A stretch of 9,197 nucleotides of DNA from Bacillota bacterium (GCA_029961005.1 JASBVW010000039.1:1-9197), one strand, 5' to 3'. Shown: positions 1 through 6,003, counted from the stretch's first letter. The notes: generated by a model not told the origin, from the sequence alone. Numbers and translations are program-made.

Positions 1-620
1 TCTGGATCCTGCGCTGGCCGGAAGCAGGGCGGCGCTGGCTGGCGGGAACTCTTTTGGTGCTCAGCCCCGCCCTGGCCTCGTACTCCGGGTTGCTCTTCAT
101 GGCGATCAGGGCCAACCCGTTCTGGGCGCATCCGCTGCTCCCGGCGGTCTTTTGGGCCTCTTCCCTCTCTACGGGCCTGGCTTTCAGTGAGCTGGCGGTC
201 TTGGCCCGGGAGGTGAGGCGCCGATATCGCTGGCACCCGGCCTGGCGGGATTTTGACCCTTGGGCGAAGCCCTGGCCGGCCGGGGACCTGGAGTGGCTGC
301 AGCAGCTGCACCTCTTGGCCCTGGCCGGGGAGCTGGTCTTCTTTTTCCTCTGGTTCACTTCGTGGCTCTTCCTCCCGCTGGGCCCTGCGGTGTTCCGGGC
401 GCTTTGGGGAACCGGATACGGCCTGTTGTTAGGCGGGATGGTGCTGGGGTTGGGGCTGCTCTTCCCTCTGGGGCTGGGCCTCTACGCGCGGGTCCGCTCT
501 GCGGCGGAGCGGGGGGTCTTACCCTGGCTCATTCCGCTCCTGGTCTTGCTGGGGGGGGTTATGCTCCGGTATATTGTGGTCTTCGCCGGACAGCTCATCT
601 TCTCGCCCCGGCCTTGGTAA
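1..620 (+). CDS. NrfD/PsrC-family membrane subunit, 3' part only
   Basis: The reading frame is open from the window's left edge (first whole codon at 3), so the 5' end of the gene is missing. The visible 205 residues are very hydrophobic. They start with a short cytoplasmic-looking Arg/Trp stretch, then the segment SPALASYSGLL...NPFWAHPLLP..FWASSLSTG. This resembles the conserved helix pair of NrfD/PsrC polysulfide- and nitrite-reductase membrane anchors, which bind quinone and pass electrons to an Fe-S subunit and often a molybdopterin catalytic subunit. About four further membrane segments follow, and the protein ends in FSPRPW. A TTG at 54 could serve as a start, but the upstream codons continue the family pattern, so this is a truncated longer gene. 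Partner subunits would be expected upstream. The electron acceptor or donor cannot be told from this subunit. Confidence 0.8.
   Translation, partial: WILRWPEAGRRWLAGTLLVLSPALASYSGLLFMAIRANPFWAHPLLPAVFWASSLSTGLAFSELAVLAREVRRRYRWHPAWRDFDPWAKPWPAGDLEWLQQLHLLALAGELVFFFLWFTSWLFLPLGPAVFRALWGTGYGLLLGGMVLGLGLLFPLGLGLYARVRSAAERGVLPWLIPLLVLLGGVMLRYIVVFAGQLIFSPRPW
546..575 (+). promoter_or_regulatory. Possible promoter for the GntR-slipin genes, inside the NrfD 3' end
   Basis: TTGCTG (546-551) and TATATT (570-575) are separated by 18 bases, resembling a housekeeping -35/-10 pair. The -10 lies about 70 bases before the regulator start. It is embedded in coding sequence, so the match may be chance; read-through from the NrfD operon is the alternative. 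Confidence 0.3.
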
Positions 621-646
621 AGCCCTTTGGAAGGTGTGTCGTCCAC

Positions 647-1021
647 GTGAGGTTCCAGATCGATCCGAACAGCGGGATACCGATCTACGTCCAGCTCAAA
701 GAGGCTATCCGGCGCGCCATTGCCCTCGGCGAGTATGCGCCGGGGGATCAGCTGCCCACGGTGCGGCAACTGGCAGTGGACCTCAAGATCAACGTCAACA
801 CCGTGAGCAAGGTTTACGCGGAACTGGAGCGGGAGGGGCTTTTGGCTACGCGCCAGGGCCGGGGGACTTTTGTCAACAATAACCCCCCTCCGCCGGCTGA
901 CGGGGGGGAGCAGCGGCTGGGAGAGCTGGTGAATCGCCTTTTGGTGGAAGCCATGCAGCTCGGCTATACCCCGGAGGAGGTGGTGAACTATCTCCTCCGG
1001 ATTGTGGAGAAGAGAGATTAG
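647..1021 (+). CDS. GntR-family transcriptional regulator, YtrA subfamily
   Basis: This is a 124-residue DNA-binding regulator. Residues 11-76 form a winged helix-turn-helix: IPIYVQLKEAIRRAI at 11-25, GEYAPGDQLPTVRQLA at 28-43, the recognition helix around INVNTVSKVYAELEREG at 48-64, and the wing RQGRGTFV at 69-76. After a Pro-rich linker, a short two-helix tail (about 88-122) takes the place of the large ligand-binding domain of FadR or HutC types. That short tail is the hallmark of the YtrA subfamily, whose members often repress their own operon of membrane-protein genes. The GTG at 647 is chosen because GGAAGGTG lies about 10 bases before it and the protein then begins right at the domain. 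The frame stays open further upstream, but that part overlaps NrfD and has no family resemblance. The stop is 12 bases before the slipin start, so the two are very likely co-transcribed. The effector is unknown. Confidence 0.9.
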   Translation: MRFQIDPNSGIPIYVQLKEAIRRAIALGEYAPGDQLPTVRQLAVDLKINVNTVSKVYAELEREGLLATRQGRGTFVNNNPPPPADGGEQRLGELVNRLLVEAMQLGYTPEEVVNYLLRIVEKRD

Positions 1022-1027
1022 GAGGTG
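1021..1027 (+). promoter_or_regulatory. Ribosome binding site that fixes the slipin start
   Basis: GGAGGTG begins on the last base of the regulator's stop codon. It would overlap a GTG start at 1025, so that codon cannot be the start. The in-frame TTG at 1034 sits 6 bases after it, which is normal spacing. Confidence 0.7.
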
Positions 1028-1033
1028 GATGCG

Positions 1034-2011
1034 TTGTCTCCCCAAGAGGAAGGAAAAGCCATTCAAGTAGATGAAGAAGCAATCCGCTTAGCCCCTCACG
1101 TCACTCATCCTCTGCCGATGCTGTGCTTTCTGGCCTTCTGTGCGGTGGGAGGCCTGTGGGGGCTGGTGACAGGTAATCCCTGGCCCCTGCCGGTCTTCGC
1201 GGTAGCGGGGGCGTTCCTGGCGGGTTCCATGCGGGTGGCCGCCCAGTGGGAGAAGGCCATCGTTTTGCGGCTGGGGCGCTTCCACCGCGTGGCAGGTCCG
1301 GGGCTGTTCTGGGTGATCCCCATCGTGGACGGGGTGGCCCGGTGGGTGGACCAGCGCATTCAGACCACCTCCTTCACCGCGGAGCGGGCTTTGACCAAAG
1401 ACGCGGTGCCGGTGGACGTGGATGCGGTGCTCTTTTGGATGGTCTGGGACCCGCAGAAGGCGGTCCTGGAGGTGATGAATTACCCCGAGGCCGTCTTTTG
1501 GGCGGCGCAGACCGCCCTGCGGGACGTCATCGGCCGCACTCTCCTCTCCGAGATGCTCCCCGGGCGGGAGGTCCTGGATGAACAGTTGCGGCAGATCATC
1601 GACGCGCGCACGGAGCCGTGGGGGATCGCCGTCCAGTCGGTGGAGATCCGGGACATCGTCATCCCCGCCACTCTCCAGGAGGCCATGTCCCGAGAGGCCC
1701 AGGCGGAGCGGGAGCGGCGGGCCCGCATCATCCTGGGGACCGCGGAAGCGGAGATCGCCGAGCGCTTTTTGCAGGCCGCCAGAACCTACGGCCAGGACGA
1801 AGTGGCGCTCAAGCTGCGGGCGATGAACATCCTGTACGAGGGCATGAAGGAGAAAGGGACGCTGGTGGTGGTCCCCTCTGCCCTGGCCGACAGCCTCCAG
1901 ACGGGGGCCCTGGGTGGGCTTTTGAGCCTGGGCGAGAAGGCTGTGGCTGCCGGCGGGGGGAAGCAGGGGTCCGGCCAGGGCGGCGGAGCACAGGGGAGCG
2001 GCGAAGGATAA
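1034..2011 (+). CDS. Slipin (stomatin/prohibitin-family membrane scaffold protein)
   Basis: This 325-residue protein has a hydrophobic N-terminal hairpin (about 27-45 and 51-66) followed by a PHB/SPFH domain from about 67 to 235. Typical slipin landmarks are AQWEKAIVLRLGRFHRVAGPG near 70-90, IPIVDGVARWVDQRIQTT at 95-112, TKDAVPVDVDAVLFWMV at 121-137, and SVEIRDIVIPATLQEAMSREAQAERERRARII near 202-233. The helix after the PHB domain would form the oligomerising coiled coil. The C-terminus is a Gly/Ser/Gln-rich low-complexity tail (about 307-325). Slipins assemble into membrane microdomain scaffolds and often act with an NfeD-type partner; no NfeD gene is visible here. The start is the TTG at 1034, chosen from the position of the ribosome binding site. 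It lies directly after a YtrA-type regulator and 79 bases before an antiporter, which suggests a regulated envelope or ion-transport module. The family call is firm; the specific role is inference. Confidence 0.9.
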   Translation: MSPQEEGKAIQVDEEAIRLAPHVTHPLPMLCFLAFCAVGGLWGLVTGNPWPLPVFAVAGAFLAGSMRVAAQWEKAIVLRLGRFHRVAGPGLFWVIPIVDGVARWVDQRIQTTSFTAERALTKDAVPVDVDAVLFWMVWDPQKAVLEVMNYPEAVFWAAQTALRDVIGRTLLSEMLPGREVLDEQLRQIIDARTEPWGIAVQSVEIRDIVIPATLQEAMSREAQAERERRARIILGTAEAEIAERFLQAARTYGQDEVALKLRAMNILYEGMKEKGTLVVVPSALADSLQTGALGGLLSLGEKAVAAGGGKQGSGQGGGAQGSGEG

Positions 2012-2076
2012 AAGAAACGGGGGCCGGGAGCCGGCGCGGATCATAAAATGGGCCGGAGAGAGACCGCCGAAGGGAC

Positions 2077-2083
2077 GGAGGTG
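2077..2083 (+). promoter_or_regulatory. Ribosome binding site of the antiporter gene
   Basis: GGAGGTG ends 7 bases before the GTG at 2091 and supports that start. The rest of the 79-base gap after the slipin shows no clear promoter and no terminator with a T-run, consistent with continued transcription from the slipin. Confidence 0.6.
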
Positions 2084-2090
2084 CGACCCG

Positions 2091-3569
2091 GTGAGCGCGG
2101 CGGTGCCGGCCATCCTGGTGCTTTTTCTGGTCTTGCTCACCGGCAGGTTGCTGCCGGCGCTGGTTGTCGGGCTGGCCGCGGGCGGGGTCCTGCGGGCCGG
2201 GGCGTTTTGGCCGGGGCTGCTGCAGGCGGCCGGCTGCGCGGTCCGAACCCTGGCCCAGCGGCAGAACCTGTACGTCTGCCTTTTGCTCCTGGCGCTGGGT
2301 GCCCTTTCTGAGCTGATGCGCCTTTCCGGCGGAGTGGAGGGGCTGGGCCGCCTGGCCGGCCGCTGGGTGCGCAGCGAAGGACACCTCCTCTGTGCCCTTT
2401 GGCTCCTCACCCCGCTCACCTTTGTGGACTCGGCCTTTCACATTGCGGTCTGCGGCCTGATCCTCCGGCCGCTGGCGGAGAGCATCCGGGCGCCCCGGGA
2501 GCGGCTGGCCTACCTGCTCAATGCTACCAGCGCCCCTCTCATCGCCCTCCTTCCCCTGGGCAACACCTACGCCGGGTACATGGCCGGGCTGCTGGCCGGG
2601 GAGGCGGGACCGGCGCGCCTTGCCCTCCCGGCCGGCCTTTTGTTTTTGTCCTCCCTGCGCTACGCTTTTTTCTCTTGGGCGGTGGTGGCCCTGGCAGCCC
2701 TGGTGACGGCCAAGGCCGGCCTTTTAGCCGGGCGGGGCAGTGAGTCGGAAGCCGGCCGACCGGCCGGCGGCGCGCCCCGGACCGGCTGGCGATGGCTGCG
2801 GCCCTGGTCCCGGCTCCGGCCCGGGAGGCGCCGCCCTGCGCCGCGGGTGCGCCGGCTGGCCGAGGCGGTGAGAGCGGGGGAAGCGGCAGCTCCGGCGCGG
2901 CCGCTGAACCTTTTCCTCCCCCTGGGGGCGATGGTGGCCTTTTCCTTTGCCCTCTTGTGGTGGTCGGGGCGGGGAGAGGGTCTGGGGCTGGCGGAAATCC
3001 TGCAGCGGGCCGACGTCCCCTGGGCCATGGCCTGGGCGGGCCTTCTGACCCTGGGCGGTGCTTTCGCCTTTTACCTTCTGCAGGGGCTGCGGGGCGGGCC
3101 ACTTCTGCGCGGCGCGCTCCGGGGGGCGGGGGAGATGTTCCCGCCCATGCTGGTGCTCCTTTTGGCCTGGAGCCTGGCCAGGCTCTCGCTGGACCTGGGG
3201 CTGGGGGAGCTGGTGACAGGTGTGCTGGGGCGGTGGCTGCCGACTTTCTGCCTTCCGGTGGCCCTCTTTTTAGCCGGGGCTGCGGTCTCCTTCCTCATCG
3301 GGACCTCCTGGGGGACGTGGGCGCTCCTTTTGCCGGTGGCCCTGGCCCTCCCTGAGGCAGGGGCGGTGGGCCTGCCGGTGATCGTAGGGGCCGTCTTCTC
3401 CGGCGGCATGGTGGGGGAGCACGCCTCGCCCGTGGCGGATACCCCGCTCCTGTCCGCCGCCGTCCTGGACCTTCCCCTGGCGGCGCACCTGCGCCACCAG
3501 GCCCCCTATGCCGCGGCTGCCTTCGGCCTGGCCGCTCTGGCCCACCTGGCGGTGGGGGTGTGGGGTTGA
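2091..3569 (+). CDS. NhaC-like Na+/H+ antiporter family membrane protein
   Basis: A 492-residue protein with roughly ten to twelve membrane segments in two halves. The second half carries the best family marks: GTSWGTWALLLPVA at 404-417 and FSGGMVGEHASPVADTPLLSAA at 436-457, which match the conserved NhaC-type pattern G-T-S-x-G-T ... G-[DE]-H-x-S-P-x-[AS]-D-T. In the first half, LTPLTFVDSAFH (106-117) holds an Asp in a membrane segment, and TSAPLIALLPLGNTY (146-160) is the pseudo-symmetric counterpart. The family exchanges Na+ for H+ or an organic solute across the cytoplasmic membrane; the substrate cannot be read from sequence. The two halves are joined by an unusually basic loop of about 55 residues (215-270) with 15 Arg and no Lys, probably cytoplasmic. 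The GTG start is supported by GGAGGTG 7 bases upstream. It likely belongs to the regulator-slipin unit and ends 5 bases from the convergent flagellin gene. Confidence 0.8.
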   Translation: MSAAVPAILVLFLVLLTGRLLPALVVGLAAGGVLRAGAFWPGLLQAAGCAVRTLAQRQNLYVCLLLLALGALSELMRLSGGVEGLGRLAGRWVRSEGHLLCALWLLTPLTFVDSAFHIAVCGLILRPLAESIRAPRERLAYLLNATSAPLIALLPLGNTYAGYMAGLLAGEAGPARLALPAGLLFLSSLRYAFFSWAVVALAALVTAKAGLLAGRGSESEAGRPAGGAPRTGWRWLRPWSRLRPGRRRPAPRVRRLAEAVRAGEAAAPARPLNLFLPLGAMVAFSFALLWWSGRGEGLGLAEILQRADVPWAMAWAGLLTLGGAFAFYLLQGLRGGPLLRGALRGAGEMFPPMLVLLLAWSLARLSLDLGLGELVTGVLGRWLPTFCLPVALFLAGAAVSFLIGTSWGTWALLLPVALALPEAGAVGLPVIVGAVFSGGMVGEHASPVADTPLLSAAVLDLPLAAHLRHQAPYAAAAFGLAALAHLAVGVWG

Positions 3570-3574
3570 GGACT

Positions 3575-5080
3575 CTACAATCGGAGGTCGAGGCGGGAGC
3601 CCGGGCGGGCCAGGGAGCGCAGGAGCTGCCAGGACTGGCGTCGATAGGCCTGCCAGGCTGCGAGGGCGTAGGTGGAGGCCTGGATTCTGAGGCTGGTCTG
3701 GGCGAAGCGGCCCACTTCGCCCGGCAGCTCGGCCCCCGTGACGTGCCCCCACGCCACCTCCATTTCGCGGCTCGTCTCTTGGAGCACCTGGAGGCGGCTT
3801 TCCAGCACGTTCTGTTGTGCCCCGACCGCGCTTCTTTCTCCGAGGACGGTGGAGAGGGCCTGATCGAGCCTCTGGATGGCCTCCTCGGCCGAGGCCTGGG
3901 TGGCCAGCGAAAGCCGGTCCAGGCCCAGCGCAGCCGGTTTCAGGTTCCGCTTGCGGACGGTCAGCGTCTGGCCGGGGTCCGGTCCGATCTGAAGCGTGAT
4001 ATTGGGGTCTTCTTCGACCAGAACCACTTTCTGCGTGACGGTCTCGGGCCGCGCCGCGATGGTGAAGCTGTCCCCCTGTCTGTACGCGCCGGGGTCTGAG
4101 GGATCAGCGGTGAAGGTCAGCCAGAGCCCGTTGCCCAGGGGAACGGCCTCAGCTGTGATCTCCCCTTGAGCGACGGGAGCGCCCTGTGAGTTGACGACCA
4201 GAAACCTCCCCCGGCTGGCCAGGGCCGGCGGGGAGGTGCGCGCGTAGAACTTGTCTCCTGCCCTGTACTGGCCCAGGCCGCTGGTGAAGGTGATCGTCCC
4301 GCCGTTGGGGAGGGCGACCTCGGCCCCTTTAACTATGCTTCCTGTTGCTACTACGTGGCCGTTTTCGTCTGTGATTTGATACCTGCGCCGGGCTAAGACC
4401 TCGATAGTGAACGCCGCTTCTGAGGTGGGGGCGTCGTTGGGCCCCGCTTCGACCAGGCCGTACCCGCTGTTGGCCGGATCAGCCTCCACTACGGTCCTGC
4501 CTGGGGTAAAGGTGGCGCCTTCCGTAATCGTCACGGTATATGTCTCTGCGGCCAGGGGCGTTCCCGAAACCGCCACTTGCCCCGTCCCTTGATTGCCGGG
4601 AGCGGCTGAGACCTCCACCGAAGCCGGCGTGGTTGTGGTGATGGTTTCGTACCTGACCGCTCCGCGCTCGTCCAGGAGGGGCTTGGTGTTATAAGTGGTG
4701 GTAAGGGCGATGCGTTCTATCTCCTGGCGCAGGTGGGCAAACTCCTTCTCCAAGGCCTGGCGCTCAGGATCCGTCAGGGTGCCGCTGGCCCCCTGGACGG
4801 AGAGGGTGCGCATCCGCTGGAGGAGAGCGGTGATCTCGCTCATGGCGCCGTCGGCGGTCTGGAGGAGCAAAAGACCCTCTTGGGCGTTGCGGACGGCCTG
4901 AGCGGTGCCCCGCATTTGCGCCCTCAGATTTTCCGAAACTGCCAAGCCCGCCGGATCGTCTCCCGCCCGGTTGATGCGCTGCCCTGTCGCCGCGCGCTCC
5001 ACAGAGCGGGCGTAGAGGCGGGTGAGATCGCGGTAGTGCCGTAAAAAGGAGGCCATCTCTGTACCTATGCCGAAAGCCAC
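3575..5080 (-). CDS. Flagellin-family protein with atypical termini and a duplicated central module
   Basis: A 501-residue protein with flagellin D0/D1 regions at both ends. The N-terminal part has TGQRINRAGDDPAGLAVSE (32-50), RNAQEGLLLLQTADGAMSE (64-82), LLQRMRTLSVQGASGTLTD (86-104) and EIERIALTTTYNTKPLLDE (120-138). The C-terminal part has the helix QASAEEAIQRLDQALSTV (395-412), ERSAVGAQQNVLESRLQVL (415-433) and an end near WQLLRSL (484-490). The centre (about 140-385) is a beta-rich insert, presumably exposed on the filament surface. The GTG at 5080 puts 31 residues before TGQRIN, the same as before SGLRIN in Bacillus subtilis Hag, and AGGGG lies 7 bases upstream. Oddities: the usual M-R-I-N-x-N start is absent, the C-terminal D-V-D-M-A motif is not kept, and about 11 residues (LARPGSRLDLRL-type tail) follow the normal LLR end. 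No other flagellar gene is in the window. It could be a secondary flagellin or a filament-associated protein; the hook-associated protein FlgL fits less well. Confidence 0.8.
   Translation of the reverse strand: MAFGIGTEMASFLRHYRDLTRLYARSVERAATGQRINRAGDDPAGLAVSENLRAQMRGTAQAVRNAQEGLLLLQTADGAMSEITALLQRMRTLSVQGASGTLTDPERQALEKEFAHLRQEIERIALTTTYNTKPLLDERGAVRYETITTTTPASVEVSAAPGNQGTGQVAVSGTPLAAETYTVTITEGATFTPGRTVVEADPANSGYGLVEAGPNDAPTSEAAFTIEVLARRRYQITDENGHVVATGSIVKGAEVALPNGGTITFTSGLGQYRAGDKFYARTSPPALASRGRFLVVNSQGAPVAQGEITAEAVPLGNGLWLTFTADPSDPGAYRQGDSFTIAARPETVTQKVVLVEEDPNITLQIGPDPGQTLTVRKRNLKPAALGLDRLSLATQASAEEAIQRLDQALSTVLGERSAVGAQQNVLESRLQVLQETSREMEVAWGHVTGAELPGEVGRFAQTSLRIQASTYALAAWQAYRRQSWQLLRSLARPGSRLDLRL
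4046..4207 (-). repeat. Second copy of a duplicated beta module in the flagellin insert
   Basis: It encodes about residues 292-345. It shares with the preceding copy the order: aromatic-rich strand, N-x-x-G, P-V-A-x-G-x-I, E-x-x-x-L-x-N-G, L-T-F-T, then A-Y-R-x-G-D-x-F-x-I. The similarity is at protein level only, so the duplication is old. Confidence 0.6.
4229..4384 (-). repeat. First copy of a duplicated beta module in the flagellin insert
   Basis: It encodes about residues 233-284: RYQITDENGHVVATGSI, then E-V-A-L-P-N-G-G-T-I-T-F-T and Q-Y-R-A-G-D-K-F. The N-G...T-F-T...Y-R-x-G-D-x-F core aligns with the downstream copy with one short length difference before the Tyr. Confidence 0.6.
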
Positions 5081-5172
5081 GCTTGAACCCCTGCTTTTCG
5101 CTTTATTCTCTGCTTCCGCTGCGCCCTTTCGCCTAAAATTTAGCCGCCTGCGCTCTCTTTTCCTGCTTCATC

Positions 5173-5202
5173 TTGCGCCGCGGCCGGCCGGTGTGGTAAA
5201 AT
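5173..5202 (+). promoter_or_regulatory. Promoter of the tRNA-Arg gene
   Basis: TTGCGC (5173-5178) and TAAAAT (5197-5202) are 18 bases apart, with TG at 5194-5195 making a perfect extended -10 (TGGTAAAAT). Transcription would begin near 5209, about 26 bases before the mature tRNA. The AT-rich tract that follows (5210-5225) contrasts with the GC-rich surroundings. Confidence 0.55.
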
Positions 5203-5234
5203 AGCGTTGTCAAAAATAAAAAAATGTGATCGGT

Positions 5235-5310
5235 GGCCCCGTAGCTCAGAGGATAGAGCAGCGGTTTCCTAAACCGCGTGTCGGACGTTCGAGTCGTCTC
5301 GGGGCCACCA
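5235..5310 (+). tRNA. tRNA-Arg, anticodon CCT
   Basis: A complete cloverleaf can be folded. The acceptor stem GGCCCCG (5235-5241) pairs with CGGGGCC (5300-5306), and the D stem GCTC pairs with GAGC (5244-5247, 5256-5259). The anticodon stem GCGGT/ACCGC encloses loop TTCCTAA (5266-5272), giving anticodon CCT, which reads AGG arginine codons. A five-base variable region follows. The T stem GGACG/CGTCT (one G-U pair) encloses TTCGAGT. The discriminator is A (5307) and CCA is encoded (5308-5310). Complementarity extends three bases past the acceptor stem on the 5' side, against ACC of the encoded 3' end. A + strand ORF over this gene is an artefact. Confidence 0.95.
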
Positions 5311-5318
5311 GTATTGAT

Positions 5319-5352
5319 GCGGGTTTCGGAGAACGGGACCCGCTTATTTTAT
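5319..5352 (+). terminator. Rho-independent terminator after tRNA-Arg
   Basis: GCGGGT (5319-5324) and ACCCGC (5338-5343) form a six-pair stem; within the loop TTC/GAA can add pairs. It is followed at once by TTATTTTAT. It lies 8 bases after the tRNA 3' end, so the tRNA is probably a single-gene transcript. Confidence 0.6.
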
Positions 5353-5446
5353 GGCTCTTCCCCAACGTGGAAGCGGAAGGGAGGCTGATTGGCGCCGTAC
5401 GTATGGAGTCGATTACAAATCCGCAGGCTAGCCTGGGCCTTTAGTC

Positions 5447-5893
5447 TTAGAAATTAACGCTTACCCCTGCCACGGGTATGGAATCATTATCGGAAGGAGC
5501 TAGGCTCCTGGTTTGAGAAGCGGAGTCAAGTACTATATTAGCTAAAAGCCCAACCCCCATTCCTATTGCTGAAGCCGTTAACTGTTTGGATATAACTTCT
5601 TGTTTATATCCGTCTACAAAACCTTTTTTATAATCACTCGAACCTGGGAGCTCAATTAACAACTTTTCTGGTACCGGCGGAGCCACGACGGCGAGTCCCG
5701 CTACTAAGAGTCCTTTCATAGGGTCCAAAGCAGTAAGGACGAACATAACCACTCCTAACGGAACGGCAGTGTAGTTCTGGGCAGCTTGCTTCCCGGCTGC
5801 CAATCCCTCAGAATATGTCTCCTCTGCCGCCTTAACAGGAACCTGGAGCGTCAATATTGCGACAAGCACCAGCCATACAACAACTTTTTGCAT
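5447..5893 (-). CDS. Small exported or membrane protein of unknown function, AT-rich gene
   Basis: A 148-residue protein I do not recognise. Residues 1-23 look like a signal peptide (MQKVVVWLVLVAILTLQVPVKA, then A-E-E). The mature part has two short Tyr/Gly motifs of the same form, Y27-SEG-LAAG-K and Y88-KKG-FVDG-YKQE. Each is followed by a hydrophobic stretch (about 42-72 and 105-122), so the protein may be membrane-associated after export. The last 25 residues are polar and end in VSVNF. The ATG at 5893 is chosen over an upstream in-frame ATG at 5950 because AGGAGGG lies 6 bases before it and the signal peptide then starts at residue 1. Base composition differs sharply from its neighbours: 5581-5640 has 18 G/C of 60. 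It lies just past a tRNA gene and its terminator, so acquisition by transfer is possible. Confidence is high that it is a gene, low on function. Confidence 0.75.
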   Translation of the reverse strand: MQKVVVWLVLVAILTLQVPVKAAEETYSEGLAAGKQAAQNYTAVPLGVVMFVLTALDPMKGLLVAGLAVVAPPVPEKLLIELPGSSDYKKGFVDGYKQEVISKQLTASAIGMGVGLLANIVLDSASQTRSLAPSDNDSIPVAGVSVNF

Positions 5894-5898
5894 AAACT

Positions 5899-5905
5899 CC
5901 CTCCT
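5899..5905 (-). promoter_or_regulatory. Ribosome binding site of the AT-rich exported protein gene
   Basis: AGGAGGG on the - strand, within TAGGAGGGAGTTT just before the ATG at 5893. It is the strongest Shine-Dalgarno match near this gene and excludes the 19-codon longer start. Confidence 0.7.
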
Positions 5906-6003
5906 ACGTAAAATTGGCATCGGACCATATTCGCCGCAGGCGGGGTTCACTCCTGGTGGAACGGCGCAGGGAGGGTTTACGCGCAGGCCGCCGCGGTGCT
6001 AAA

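Noticed and set aside
551..558. Run of eight G in the NrfD gene, as a phase-variation tract
   Set aside because: A single short run in very GC-rich DNA within an intact frame, with no sign of slippage; not enough to support a switch.
260..646. N-terminal extension of the GntR frame
   Set aside because: It overlaps the NrfD gene in another frame, has low-complexity Gly/Ala/Pro content, and the regulator has its own GTG and ribosome site at 647.
1025..1033. GTG at 1025 as the slipin start
   Set aside because: The codon lies within the ribosome binding site itself, so initiation there is not plausible; the TTG at 1034 is correctly spaced.
1088..2419. Long - strand ORF of 443 codons
   Set aside because: It is antisense to the slipin and the start of the antiporter, is Arg/Pro/Gly-rich with no family pattern, and arises from GC-rich codon structure.
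5133..5143. Short palindrome CTAAAATTTAG upstream of the flagellin
   Set aside because: Five-base arms in a locally AT-rich patch; no repeat of it elsewhere and no promoter alignment that would make it an operator.
5424..5435. Perfect 12-base palindrome CAGGCTAGCCTG after the AT-rich gene
   Set aside because: It has no loop and no T-run on the gene's strand to act as a terminator, and such a palindrome can occur by chance.
5226..5444. + strand ORF across the tRNA gene (begins M-I-G-G-P-V-A-Q-R-I-E-Q-R)
   Set aside because: It is a translation of tRNA-Arg and its terminator; proteins of this form are a known annotation artefact.
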